Origin: Candidatus Nanopelagicus hibericus
Lineage (GTDB): Bacteria; Actinomycetota; Actinomycetes; Nanopelagicales; Nanopelagicaceae
DNA: 64,000 nucleotides
Reading direction: 5' to 3'
NCBI RefSeq assembly: GCF_002288005.1
Contig: NZ_CP016771.1
Coordinates: 434,001-498,000, forward strand
The position numbers and the translations under genes are program-made. Every line of letters begins with the position of its first letter. Within the stretch, counting starts at the first letter, position 1. Positions 9,253 through 17,755 of the stretch are shown piece after piece. The notes below the pieces were generated by a model. The model was not told the origin of the DNA. It saw only the letters and a program-made list of their open reading frames with translations, and searched no databases.

Positions 9253-9940
9253 TCTAATCTCTATCTTTCCAGAGTACTTAGCCCCCTTGAAATTATCTTT
9301 ATTGGGCAAGGCGGCTGATAAGGGTTTGCTGCAAATAAATATACATGACCTACGTGCTCAAACTACGGATGTTCATCATTCAGTGGATGACACTCCATAC
9401 GGCGGTGGTGCAGGGATGGTTATGTCGGCTGAGCCTTGGGGCAGCGCCATTGATCAAATGACTAATGACCAGGATCAGGTTGATTTAATAATTTTGACTC
9501 CAGCTGGCAAAAAATTTGATCAGAAAATGGCGGGAGAGTTTGCCATAAAGAAGCATTTGATATTTGCCTGCGGTAGGTATGAAGGAATTGATGCCAGAGT
9601 CGGTGAATATTATGGGGCTAAAAAGAATTTCACTCTCCACGAAGTTTCCATTGGTGATTATGTCTTAGGTGGTGGTGAGGTTGCAGCCATGGTGATTATT
9701 GAGGCAACTGCAAGATTGATTGCCGGTGTGATTGGAAATCCAGATTCCTTAAAGGAGGAATCACATTCAATTTCTGGAAATAATCAAGAGTTATTAGTTG
9801 AGTATCCAAATTACACAAAGCCAGCAATGTGGCGTGGACTTTCGGTTCCAGAAATTTTGCTCTCCGGAAACCATGGGCAGATAGCTAAATGGCGTAAAGC
9901 ACAGGCTGAGCGTCGGACACAGCAATTAAAAGAGGAATAA
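9239..9940 (+). CDS. trmD: tRNA (guanine-37-N1)-methyltransferase TrmD
   Basis: SPOUT-class methyltransferase that makes m1G37 in tRNAs reading CNN codons, preventing frameshifts. Motifs: IDLISIFPEYL, HHSVDDTPYGGGAGMVM, LIFACGRYEGIDARV (SAM-binding knot) and SIGDYVLGGGE. 233 residues. Overlaps rimM by 14 bases. Last gene of the ribosomal cluster: the downstream rplS that normally follows is not there, and 128 bases without a gene follow, containing only a short GAGTA/TACTC inverted repeat (about 10003-10017). Confidence 0.95.
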   Translation: MLQIDLISIFPEYLAPLKLSLLGKAADKGLLQINIHDLRAQTTDVHHSVDDTPYGGGAGMVMSAEPWGSAIDQMTNDQDQVDLIILTPAGKKFDQKMAGEFAIKKHLIFACGRYEGIDARVGEYYGAKKNFTLHEVSIGDYVLGGGEVAAMVIIEATARLIAGVIGNPDSLKEESHSISGNNQELLVEYPNYTKPAMWRGLSVPEILLSGNHGQIAKWRKAQAERRTQQLKEE

Positions 9941-10068
9941 TCCCGACACACCCAGCGTTGATTAGGCACATGCATCTCTTATAGGGGATTATCCGCCCAG
10001 TTGGAGTAATAGCTACTCTAAAGAAAAATGAATTAGTTTTACCTGTTTTAGGTAGAGGGAGGTGAGCG

Positions 10069-10365
10069 ATGGCAACTGATTACGATACCCCCAGAAAAAC
10101 CGATGAAGAGTTACATGAAGAATCACTTGAAGAGTTAAAAGCTAGAAGAGCTGACGCACAATCTGGCCAAGTTGATATTGATGAGGCTGAAGCTGCTGAA
10201 AATCTTGAGTTACCAGGTGCAGATTTGTCAGGTGAAGAGTTAACGGTAAAGGTAGTACCAAAACAAGAGGACGAATTCACCTGCTCTCGCTGTTTCTTGG
10301 TGAAACATATTAATCAAAAAGCCCGTGGTGAGGGTTTGAAAGCAGTATGCAGAGATTGCGATTAA
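10069..10365 (+). CDS. DUF4193 zinc-ribbon-like protein
   Basis: Small acidic actinobacterial protein of unknown function (98 residues). The C-terminal third has a CxxC pair (FTCSRCFLVKH) and a second pair (VCRDCD), a probable zinc site; the N-terminal part is Glu/Asp rich and likely extended. It is preceded by a strong ribosome binding site (GGGAGGTGAG), unlike most neighbours. Its stop overlaps the stop of the convergent DUF3093 gene in the shared bases TTAA. In other actinobacteria DUF4193 also sits near dut. Confidence 0.85.
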   Translation: MATDYDTPRKTDEELHEESLEELKARRADAQSGQVDIDEAEAAENLELPGADLSGEELTVKVVPKQEDEFTCSRCFLVKHINQKARGEGLKAVCRDCD

Positions 10366-10811
10366 TTTAGTTTAGCTGCAAGTAACCTTGCTTTTTTGCT
10401 GGAAACCAACCAATAAGGGGTTGGGTCATTTTTATCATTTAATTCAATCTTAACTCCGGTAGTAATCCAAAATCTTGTGGCATTAAATGCTGCTGGATCA
10501 GAGTCTGGCCCGCGTATTTTAATAAATTGCTTCTTATCTAGCACACTTACTTTTTTTATGTATTTGCATTGAATTTTGGCGTCCCCGATATATAGCCACT
10601 CATTGATCAAAACGATTTCAAGAGCCGTTTTTTTAGCAGTATAAATTAATGAGATAAAAATTAGTAGTGAGATAATTGTGGCGCTTAGATGTCCAAATGG
10701 CGCCCAGATAGTTAGATACATTGAGCCAACCATCACCGCTAAAAAAGCCCAAAGCCAACTTGGCCAATTAATTCGCTCGGCAAATTCAGATTTTGAATTA
10801 GATCTAGCCAT
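10362..10811 (-). CDS. DUF3093 membrane protein
   Basis: Small integral membrane protein of unknown function, conserved next to dut and DUF4193 in actinobacteria. Two hydrophobic helices near the N-terminus (WLWAFLAVMVGSMYLTIWA and an ISLLIFISLIY stretch) are followed by a soluble beta-rich domain ending YWLVSSKKARLLAAKL. I chose ATG 10811 (149 residues) because a TATCCT hexamer lies 7 bases upstream and earlier residues look unrelated; the open frame extends to 10928 but overlaps the divergent thioesterase gene. Confidence 0.78.
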   Translation of the reverse strand: MARSNSKSEFAERINWPSWLWAFLAVMVGSMYLTIWAPFGHLSATIISLLIFISLIYTAKKTALEIVLINEWLYIGDAKIQCKYIKKVSVLDKKQFIKIRGPDSDPAAFNATRFWITTGVKIELNDKNDPTPYWLVSSKKARLLAAKLN

Positions 10812-10818
10812 AGGATTA

Positions 10819-10828
10819 AGGATACGCT
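10819..10828. promoter_or_regulatory. Overlapping divergent -10 elements (bidirectional promoter)
   Basis: On the minus strand TATCCT (10819-10824) precedes ATG 10811 by 7 bases; on the plus strand TACGCT (10823-10828) precedes ATG 10835 by 6 bases. The two hexamers share the bases TA at 10823-10824, so one opened region could serve both genes. The two start codons have only 23 bases between them. Confidence 0.5.
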
Positions 10829-10834
10829 CTGCCA

Positions 10835-11419
10835 ATGAGTCGTATTGCATCCACCACTCCACCTGCTGATGCGGTAATGCCAGTGAGACATTTAAAAGCC
10901 CCTGCGATTGGTTCGCAAATTCCTTCACATTTTGGTCATTGTTTTGGTTGTGGTGAATTACACAAAACTGGTTTACACCTAATTGCGATTGCTGGTGAAT
11001 CTTTAGATTTAACCGCGAAATTTACGGTAACTGAAAATCATCAAGGCGCACCTGGACTTGCGCATGGTGGACTACTTTCACTTGCATTTGATGAAGCACT
11101 TGGTAAATTGATGTGGCTAATAAGGACTCCAGCAGTAACCGGCAGATTAGAAACTGATTTTCTTTTGCCAGTACCTATGGGAAGAACCCTTTACATTGAT
11201 GCCAGAATTACTGGTCAAGCAGGTAGAAAGATTTACACCCAAGCTGAAGGACGCTTGGATTCAACTTCTGGTGAAATCGCGGTGAGAGCCTCGGCATTAT
11301 TTATTGCAGTACCAATGGAGCATTTTATTAAGAATTTAACTGATCAATATAAAGATCACTTAGTTAAGCACCCAGAGCTGATGGCATTTGTTGATCCAGA
11401 TTTTGATATAAATCCATGA
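10835..11419 (+). CDS. PaaI-type hotdog-fold thioesterase
   Basis: Acyl-CoA thioesterase-like hotdog protein of 194 residues. The family core is seen in HFGHCFGCGELHKTGLHL, the QGAPGLAHGGLLSLAFDEALG helix with the conserved HGG, and TGRLETDFLLPVPMGRTLYIDARI. Cytosolic, probable hydrolase of CoA thioesters; the substrate cannot be told. Start ATG 10835 sits 6 bases after TACGCT. Its stop overlaps the dut start (ATGA, 11416-11419), so the two are translated in a coupled way. Confidence 0.82.
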   Translation: MSRIASTTPPADAVMPVRHLKAPAIGSQIPSHFGHCFGCGELHKTGLHLIAIAGESLDLTAKFTVTENHQGAPGLAHGGLLSLAFDEALGKLMWLIRTPAVTGRLETDFLLPVPMGRTLYIDARITGQAGRKIYTQAEGRLDSTSGEIAVRASALFIAVPMEHFIKNLTDQYKDHLVKHPELMAFVDPDFDINP

Positions 11420-11850
11420 CCGAGGTATTAATTAAACGGCTTGATCCCACAATGCCGATGCCTTCATATGCAAAGGGCGGGGATGCTGGAGCAGATCTTG
11501 CTACCCGGATTGATTTCACCATAAATCCAGGGGAGAGACTATTAATTCCGACCGGCATAAGTATTGCTTTACCTAATGGTTTTGTAGCACTAGTGCACCC
11601 AAGATCTGGGTTGGCAGTAAAGCATGGGATTTCAATGGTGAATACTCCTGGCACAGTTGATGCTGGATATCGCGGTGAGCTGCAGGTAATCCTGATCAAC
11701 CATGATTTAACCAACCCGGTTTCATTTAAAAAAGGTGATCGCATTGCGCAATTGGTAATCCAGAAAGTAGAACGAGCTGAATTTGTTGAGGTAGCTCAGT
11801 TACCTGGCTCTGAAAGAGCAACAGGTGGGTTTGGATCAACTGGATCATGA
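11416..11850 (+). CDS. dut: Deoxyuridine 5'-triphosphate nucleotidohydrolase
   Basis: Trimeric dUTPase that converts dUTP to dUMP and pyrophosphate, keeping uracil out of DNA and supplying dTMP synthesis. All five motifs are visible: GDAGADL, PRSGLAVKHG, NTPGTVDAGYRGEL, GDRIAQLVI and the C-terminal RATGGFGSTGS arm. 144 residues, typical. Overlaps the thioesterase gene before it and the DUF3159 gene after it by 4 bases each (ATGA type), forming a three-gene unit. Confidence 0.95.
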   Translation: MTEVLIKRLDPTMPMPSYAKGGDAGADLATRIDFTINPGERLLIPTGISIALPNGFVALVHPRSGLAVKHGISMVNTPGTVDAGYRGELQVILINHDLTNPVSFKKGDRIAQLVIQKVERAEFVEVAQLPGSERATGGFGSTGS

Positions 11851-12470
11851 GCTACCAAGGAGATAGCGAAGATAAGGACAAGGTAATCAATGCCTTGGGC
11901 GGTAAACGTGGCTTAATAGATTCAGGACTTCCTGCTTTGGTTTTTTTAATAGTTTTTAACTTATCAAGTCGAGATATAAATACTGCCATTTATGCTGCCG
12001 TTGGATTATCGATTTTTTTAACTGCAGCGCGCCTGCTAAAACGAGAGACTGTGCAGCATGCATTTTCTGGCTTAATTGGTGTGGCAATTTGTGCAGTAAT
12101 TTCCAAGCGAAGTGGCAGCGCTGCTGATTTTTATTTACCAGGTTTATGGATAAATGCAGGATATGGATTGATGTATACGGTGACTAACTTAATTAAGTGG
12201 CCAATATTGGGCTTAATGCTGGGACCCATTTTGGGAGAGAACTTAATGTGGCGCAAAGATCCAGCTAGATTAAATGCTTATATAAAGGCGGGGTGGTTAT
12301 GGGTTGGTATGTTTGTTGCCAGATTACTTATTCAATACCCGCTCTATCAAAGTGGAAATGTGAACGCACTTGGCACCGCTAGACTGTTTATGGGATATCC
12401 ACTATTTATTTTGACCGCTTGGGGCACTTGGCAAATTCTAAGAAAAACTCCAACAACGAAAATAAACTAA
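11847..12470 (+). CDS. DUF3159 membrane protein
   Basis: Polytopic membrane protein of unknown function, characteristic of actinobacteria and usually found downstream of dut. About five hydrophobic helices: LPALVFLIVFNLS, YAAVGLSIFLTAARLL, AFSGLIGVAICAVIS, a long central segment around GLMYTVTNLIKWPILGLMLGP, and a final YPLFILTAWGTW. 207 residues. The DUF3710 gene that normally lies between dut and DUF3159 is absent here. Its stop shares CTAA (12467-12470) with the convergent TrkA gene. Confidence 0.8.
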   Translation: MSYQGDSEDKDKVINALGGKRGLIDSGLPALVFLIVFNLSSRDINTAIYAAVGLSIFLTAARLLKRETVQHAFSGLIGVAICAVISKRSGSAADFYLPGLWINAGYGLMYTVTNLIKWPILGLMLGPILGENLMWRKDPARLNAYIKAGWLWVGMFVARLLIQYPLYQSGNVNALGTARLFMGYPLFILTAWGTWQILRKTPTTKIN

Positions 12471-13120
12471 ATAAAGCAAGCCTTTAACTGAGCTTCAGCT
12501 TTGGCTGATGCCACAAAAAGTAGTTCATCTCCTGCGGTGAAGACATCATGTTCTTTAGGTGTGAGCACATGACCATCTCTAACAATGGCTGCAATACTGG
12601 CATCCTCTGGAAGTACTACCTCACCGACGGTCTTTCCGCAGCAGGCGGCTGTATCTGGCAAAGTTATCTCTACTAAGTTTGCTTCACCTTTTCTAAATGA
12701 AAATAGCCGGACCACATCGCCGACACTTACTGCTTCCTCCACCAACGCCGAGATAATTCTTGGGGTAGATACAGAAACATCAACACCCCAGGCGGAATCA
12801 AACATCCATTCATTTTTTGGGTGGTTAACTCGAGCCACTACTCTTGGTACGCCATACTCAGTTTTCCCTAAAAGTGAGGCAACAAGGTTGACTTTGTCAT
12901 CACCCGTTGCGGCGACTAAAACTTGGCAACTATCTAGCTTGGCCTGATCTAATGCGGTAATTTCACAGGCATCAGCTAATAACCATTCAGCACTTGGAAC
13001 TGAATCCATTTTTAATGCCTTTGGATCCTTATCTATCAGCAGTACTTGATGACCATTTTCCAGCAACTCTCGTGCGATAGCTCGGCCCACATTTCCTGCC
13101 CCAGCGATTGCAATTCTCAT
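12467..13120 (-). CDS. TrkA-family potassium uptake regulatory protein (second of pair)
   Basis: Peripheral regulatory subunit of a Trk/Ktr K+ transporter. N-terminal NAD(H)-binding RCK fold: MRIAIAGAGNVGRAIARELLENGH (GxGxxG) and an acidic LLIDKD; C-terminal TrkA-C domain ending HDVFTAGDELLFVASAKAEA. 217 residues. It overlaps the preceding TrkA gene by 4 bases (ATGA), the usual tandem arrangement in actinobacteria (ceoB/ceoC in mycobacteria). No membrane channel subunit (TrkH) is in the window. Confidence 0.88.
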   Translation of the reverse strand: MRIAIAGAGNVGRAIARELLENGHQVLLIDKDPKALKMDSVPSAEWLLADACEITALDQAKLDSCQVLVAATGDDKVNLVASLLGKTEYGVPRVVARVNHPKNEWMFDSAWGVDVSVSTPRIISALVEEAVSVGDVVRLFSFRKGEANLVEITLPDTAACCGKTVGEVVLPEDASIAAIVRDGHVLTPKEHDVFTAGDELLFVASAKAEAQLKACFI

Positions 13121-13782
13121 TTATCACCTGCTGGTGATTTAGCTAAAGTTTTTTCAGTATTGGAAATCTGTTTCTCCTCAATAAGTAGATGGACAAGATC
13201 TCCCTCTTGTAGCACCGTGTGTTCATCTGGCAGCAAGGCTTCACCTAATCGGGTTATAAAGGCCACTCTAGCTTTCGTATTTTTCTCAATTAGAAAGACT
13301 GGCTCGCCATACCAATCCTTATGCAGGTTTACCTCAACTAATTGCACACTTCCAGTTGCATCACGCCACTCAGATTTTGTGCCATCAGGGGCAAGTCTTC
13401 GCATAATTTGATCGGTGGTCCAAAGTACGGTGGCTACCGTCGGAATACCAAGTCGTTGATAGATTTCAGCTCGACCTGGATCATAAATACGAGCAACAAC
13501 ATTTTTCACACCGAAATTCTCTCTGGCAACACGCGCAGCTAAAATATTTGAGTTATCGCCATTTGATACTGCCGCAAATGCATCTGCCTTTTCAATCCCA
13601 GCCTCTAATAGTGTGTCTCGATCAAAGCCCACTCCAGCAACTGTGCGACCATTGAAATCAGCTCCCAGCCTTCGGAAAGCTTCGCGATTTTGGTCTATCA
13701 CCGCGACGGTGTGACCAGCCTTTTGTAGATCTACCGCCAAGGTGGAGCCGACTCGGCCACAACCCATAATTACTACGTGCAC
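13117..13782 (-). CDS. TrkA-family potassium uptake regulatory protein (first of pair)
   Basis: RCK-domain protein paired with the gene at 12467. Nucleotide-binding motif VHVVIMGCGRVGSTLAVDLQ and VAVIDQN at the N-terminus; TrkA-C at the C-terminus (LPDEHTVLQEGDLVHLLI). About 221 residues. GTG 13782 is chosen as start because the protein then begins at the first beta strand and TAAGTT lies 7 bases upstream; the TTG at 13791 is an alternative. Divergent from the RNA methyltransferase gene with a 32-base intergenic region. Confidence 0.87.
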   Translation of the reverse strand: MHVVIMGCGRVGSTLAVDLQKAGHTVAVIDQNREAFRRLGADFNGRTVAGVGFDRDTLLEAGIEKADAFAAVSNGDNSNILAARVARENFGVKNVVARIYDPGRAEIYQRLGIPTVATVLWTTDQIMRRLAPDGTKSEWRDATGSVQLVEVNLHKDWYGEPVFLIEKNTKARVAFITRLGEALLPDEHTVLQEGDLVHLLIEEKQISNTEKTLAKSPAGDK

Positions 13783-13789
13783 AAAGTAC

Positions 13790-13807
13790 AACTTACACCC
13801 ATAGGCT
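13790..13807. promoter_or_regulatory. Divergent leaderless promoters TAAGTT (-) and TAGGCT (+)
   Basis: The 32 bases between the TrkA and RNA methyltransferase start codons hold TAAGTT on the minus strand (13790-13795, 7 bases before GTG 13782) and TAGGCT on the plus strand (13802-13807, 7 bases before ATG 13815). Neither gene has a ribosome binding site. Confidence 0.45.
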
Positions 13808-13814
13808 CACTCCT

Positions 13815-15020
13815 ATGGAATTGAACGCTCAGGAGCGGTTAAAAATTGGCCAAATAGTTGAGCTCCAAATTGGTCCGATCGCACATGGTGGACACTTTGT
13901 TGCACGTTATAACGGGCAAGTTATTTTTGTACGACATGGCATTAGTGATGAATTGGTAAAGATAAAAATAACTGCTGTTAGCGCAAAAATTGCGCACGCA
14001 GATGTTGTTGAGGTAGTAACTCCATCACCTGATCGTATTTCACCGCCTTGTGTATATGCCGGAAGGTGTGGAGGTTGCGATTTCCAGCATATTAACATTG
14101 AAAAACAGCGGGATTTAAAAGTAAGTATCGTGAAAGAGCAATTTTTAAGAATCGGGAAAATAGATCTAGATCTGCTTGGGATTGATCTAAAAATGAGTGC
14201 GGTGGAGCCAGTTGATGGACTTCACTGGCGAACTCGTATGGATTTTGCAGTTTCTCCTAATGGCCAAATTGGATTTTTTGGAGCCAGAAGTAATGAAGTA
14301 GTTGAGATTAAAGATTGCCTAATTGCTGATTCCAGAATGGATGTTGCCGGGTTAGCAAATCGTAGTTGGAAATCTGATGCCAGGGTTGAGGTTGCGGTTT
14401 CAAGCACAAATGAGGTTTCAGTGATGAGATCGGGCAGTAGTATTAGTGGACCCACTCAAATTGTTGAACAGGTTGGTGGCAACTCTTTTAAAATCGCACC
14501 TAATGCTTTTTGGCAAAGCCACAAGGCGGCTCCGGTTGAATTAGTTAAAGCTGTGATGGCGTTGCTTGAAATTAAGAAAAATGATCACATATGTGATCTT
14601 TACTCAGGTGTTGGATTATTTGCAGCAGCACTTCTCAAAGAGGTTAGTGATCTAGGTTTTGTTACCTTAATCGAGAGTGATAAAACTGCTGTGGCAGATG
14701 CCAGGCGCATATTTGCCAATAAGCAAAATGTGAAGATTTTGCAGGGCCTGGTCGCACAACAGCTACCAATTGTTAAGCGAGCAGATTTGATCTTGCTAGA
14801 TCCACCAAGAACTGGTGCTGGTGAGGTAGTAGTTAAACAAATGGTTAAATTTGGGCCAAGGAAAATACTTTATGTCGCATGTGACCCTGCCGCGTTGGCT
14901 CGAGATGCTAAGACATTGGCAGAAAGTGGTTATAAGTTGGATCACATCCAAGCTTTTGATCTTTTTCCAATGACTCAGCACATAGAGTGCGTGGCTAGTT
15001 TTTCGCCAGTAACAAGATAG
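13815..15020 (+). CDS. Class I SAM-dependent RNA methyltransferase with TRAM domain (RlmC/RlmD/TrmA family)
   Basis: RNA uracil-5-methyltransferase family enzyme. N-terminal TRAM RNA-binding domain ([19 protein letters not shown]), then an Fe-S-type cysteine cluster [14 protein letters not shown] plus a later Cys in EIKDCLIAD. The C-terminal Rossmann methyltransferase domain has [14 protein letters not shown] (SAM), [10 protein letters not shown], and catalytic Cys in [13 protein letters not shown]. 401 residues. Which U is modified (23S rRNA U747/U1939 or tRNA U54) cannot be read from the sequence. Promoter hexamer TAGGCT lies 7 bases before ATG. Confidence 0.87.
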   Translation: MELNAQERLKIGQIVELQIGPIAHGGHFVARYNGQVIFVRHGISDELVKIKITAVSAKIAHADVVEVVTPSPDRISPPCVYAGRCGGCDFQHINIEKQRDLKVSIVKEQFLRIGKIDLDLLGIDLKMSAVEPVDGLHWRTRMDFAVSPNGQIGFFGARSNEVVEIKDCLIADSRMDVAGLANRSWKSDARVEVAVSSTNEVSVMRSGSSISGPTQIVEQVGGNSFKIAPNAFWQSHKAAPVELVKAVMALLEIKKNDHICDLYSGVGLFAAALLKEVSDLGFVTLIESDKTAVADARRIFANKQNVKILQGLVAQQLPIVKRADLILLDPPRTGAGEVVVKQMVKFGPRKILYVACDPAALARDAKTLAESGYKLDHIQAFDLFPMTQHIECVASFSPVTR

Positions 15021-15057
15021 GATTAGCGTAGAAATAGGTGAAAAGGGGTTTCAGGCG

Positions 15058-17718
15058 TTGAGTAAGAACTCATTTAAGGCCAAAACCACACTAGAAGCAG
15101 CCGGAAAGCTTTATGAAATATTTGATATTACAGCTTTTGCGGAGGCGAAGGACTTACCGTTTAGTTTAAAAATACTTCTTGAGAATTTACTTCGCACCGA
15201 AGATGGTGCAAACATCACTGTTGAGCAGATAAAAAAACTTGCGAATTGGGATCCAGCAGCTGAGCCTGATACCGAAATCCAATTCACGCCAGCTCGGGTG
15301 ATAATGCAGGATTTCACAGGTGTGCCTTGCATCGTAGATCTGGCAACCATGCGGGAGGCAATAGCAGATTTAGGTGGCGATCCAGCAAAGGTGAATCCAC
15401 TATCACCGGCAGAGTTGGTTATAGACCATTCGGTAATCGCAGATCTCTTTGGCACCAAAGATGCATTTGAGCAGAATGTTGATATTGAATACCAGCGAAA
15501 TAAAGAGCGATATCGCTTCTTGCGGTGGGGACAAAGTGCTTTTGATGAATTTAAAGTAGTTCCGCCTGGAACTGGAATTGTTCACCAAGTAAATATTGAG
15601 TATTTAGCTAGGGTAGTAATGAGTAGAGAAGTGGCTGGAAAATTGCGAGCATACCCAGACACAGTGGTCGGCACCGACTCTCACACCACCATGGTTAATG
15701 GCTTGGGGGTTTTAGGTTGGGGTGTTGGTGGCATCGAAGCAGAGGCGGCATTACTTGGCCAGCCAGTATCTATGCTAATTCCAAAAGTAGTTGGCTTTAA
15801 ATTAAATGGGAAACTGCCAACTGGGACTACCGCGACCGATCTAGTTTTAACAATTACCCAAATGCTTCGAAAGCATGGCGTGGTTGGAAAATTTGTTGAG
15901 TTTTACGGTCCAGGAGTTTCGGCTTTGCCAATGGCGAATCGCGCAACTATTGGAAATATGTCGCCAGAGTATGGATCAACTTGTGCAATATTTCCAATTG
16001 ATGAGGAGACAATTCGCTATTTGAAACTAACTGGGCGCAGTGCAGATCAATTAGAGTTAGTGGAGAAGTATGCAACGGTTAATGGACTTTGGCATGATCC
16101 AGCTGCCACACCAAGATACTCTGAAAAGCTTGAATTAGATCTAGGCACTGTTGTGCCATCAATCGCGGGTCCAAAGCGACCACAAGATCGAATCTCACTT
16201 CAAGATGCAAAGAGTGCGTATCAAAGTGTGCTACCCACATATTTCACTGATAAAACTAACAAAAATAAGATTGATGTGAAGGTTAATGGCAAATCTACGA
16301 CGGTAGCTAATGGCGATGTGGTGATTGCGTCAATTACCTCTTGCACCAATACCTCAAATCCATCGGTAATGATTGGTGCAGCTTTGCTTGCTAAAAAAGC
16401 GGTTGAAAAAGGTTTAAGTAGTAAGCCATGGGTTAAGACAACTTTAGCTCCCGGTTCAAAGGTGGTCACTGATTATTACGATCGAGCAGGTCTAACCCCC
16501 TATATGGAAAAGCTAGGTTTTAATTTAGTTGGATATGGTTGTGTGACCTGTATTGGAAACTCAGGTCCGCTGCCAGTAGATATCAGTAAGGCAATAAATG
16601 AAAATGATTTAGCGGTTTCGGCGGTACTTTCTGGCAATCGAAATTTTGAGGGAAGAATTTCACCCGATGTAAAGATGAATTACCTTGCCTCCCCACCATT
16701 GGTAGTTGCCTATGCATTGACCGGCTCAATGAATCATGATTTTGAAAAAGATCCGATTGGCAATGGCAGTGATGGCAAACCGGTATTTCTTAAAGATATT
16801 TGGCCAACAACAGCTGAGATAGATGAGGTGGTGGGATCATCAATTTCATCAGAGATGTTTAAAAAGGATTACGCCTCAGTTTTTGAAGGTGATAAAAGAT
16901 GGAAATCACTAGATACTCCAACTGGGAAAACTTTTGAGTGGGATGCCAAATCAACTTATGTGCGAAAGCCACCCTACTTTGATGATATGCCAGCAAAACC
17001 AAAGCCGGTAGCAAATATTGCAGGTGCTCGAGTTTTAGCTGTACTTGGTGATTCAGTAACCACCGACCATATTTCACCTGCTGGAAATATCAAGGTCGAC
17101 TCACCAGCTGGAAAATACTTGGCTGAGAATGGAATTGATCGAGCAGATTTCAACTCTTACGGATCAAGGCGTGGAAATCATGAGGTAATGATCCGGGGTA
17201 CCTTTGCCAATATTCGCCTTAAGAATCTACTGCTTAATGGAGTTGAAGGTGGTTTTACAAAAAACTTTATATCCAATGGTGTGCAAACAACTATTTATGA
17301 TGCATCTCGTGCTTACATAAATGCCAATGTACCTCTGGTGATATTAGCCGGAAAAGAGTACGGCTCTGGCTCATCCCGAGATTGGGCAGCAAAGGGAACT
17401 GCATTGCTTGGAGTGCGAGCAGTAATTGCGGAATCTTTTGAAAGAATTCATAGATCTAATTTAATTGGTATGGGAGTGCTGCCATTGCAATTCTTAGATG
17501 GACAAAGCACCACCACTCTTGGATTAGATGGCAGTGAGGTATTTACTATCACCGGTGTCGATCAATTAAATAATGGTCAAACCCCGAAAGAGGTTGAGGT
17601 AATAGCTGGGGAGAAGAAATTTAAGGCAAAATTGCGGATTGATACACCAGGTGAGGCAGATTACTATCGCCACGGCGGGATTATGCAGTACGTATTACGC
17701 TCGTTACTAAGCAAGTAG
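15058..17718 (+). CDS. acnA: Aconitate hydratase AcnA
   Basis: TCA-cycle enzyme interconverting citrate and isocitrate, also the iron-responsive protein-type aconitase. [4Fe-4S] ligands are visible as Cys in [15 protein letters not shown] and the pair in [13 protein letters not shown]. Other landmarks: [27 protein letters not shown], the C-terminal swivel with [17 protein letters not shown] and [16 protein letters not shown]. 886 residues, normal for the AcnA class. Start is TTG 15058, preceded by AAAAGGGG as ribosome binding site, and matches the family N-terminus ([11 protein letters not shown]). Same strand as dxs, 37 bases apart. Confidence 0.96.
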   Translation: MSKNSFKAKTTLEAAGKLYEIFDITAFAEAKDLPFSLKILLENLLRTEDGANITVEQIKKLANWDPAAEPDTEIQFTPARVIMQDFTGVPCIVDLATMREAIADLGGDPAKVNPLSPAELVIDHSVIADLFGTKDAFEQNVDIEYQRNKERYRFLRWGQSAFDEFKVVPPGTGIVHQVNIEYLARVVMSREVAGKLRAYPDTVVGTDSHTTMVNGLGVLGWGVGGIEAEAALLGQPVSMLIPKVVGFKLNGKLPTGTTATDLVLTITQMLRKHGVVGKFVEFYGPGVSALPMANRATIGNMSPEYGSTCAIFPIDEETIRYLKLTGRSADQLELVEKYATVNGLWHDPAATPRYSEKLELDLGTVVPSIAGPKRPQDRISLQDAKSAYQSVLPTYFTDKTNKNKIDVKVNGKSTTVANGDVVIASITSCTNTSNPSVMIGAALLAKKAVEKGLSSKPWVKTTLAPGSKVVTDYYDRAGLTPYMEKLGFNLVGYGCVTCIGNSGPLPVDISKAINENDLAVSAVLSGNRNFEGRISPDVKMNYLASPPLVVAYALTGSMNHDFEKDPIGNGSDGKPVFLKDIWPTTAEIDEVVGSSISSEMFKKDYASVFEGDKRWKSLDTPTGKTFEWDAKSTYVRKPPYFDDMPAKPKPVANIAGARVLAVLGDSVTTDHISPAGNIKVDSPAGKYLAENGIDRADFNSYGSRRGNHEVMIRGTFANIRLKNLLLNGVEGGFTKNFISNGVQTTIYDASRAYINANVPLVILAGKEYGSGSSRDWAAKGTALLGVRAVIAESFERIHRSNLIGMGVLPLQFLDGQSTTTLGLDGSEVFTITGVDQLNNGQTPKEVEVIAGEKKFKAKLRIDTPGEADYYRHGGIMQYVLRSLLSK

Positions 17719-17743
17719 ATCGTAAAAATAAGTAAGTACCCTT

Positions 17744-17749
17744 TAAACT
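17744..17749 (+). promoter_or_regulatory. -10 element TAAACT of leaderless promoter for dxs
   Basis: TAAACT, 6 bases (ATACCC), then the dxs ATG at 17756. No ribosome binding site in the 37-base gap after acnA. Confidence 0.45.
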
Positions 17750-17755
17750 ATACCC

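Noticed and set aside
9941-10068. Intrinsic terminator after trmD
   Set aside because: Only a 5-base stem (GAGTA/TACTC) is visible, too weak to call.
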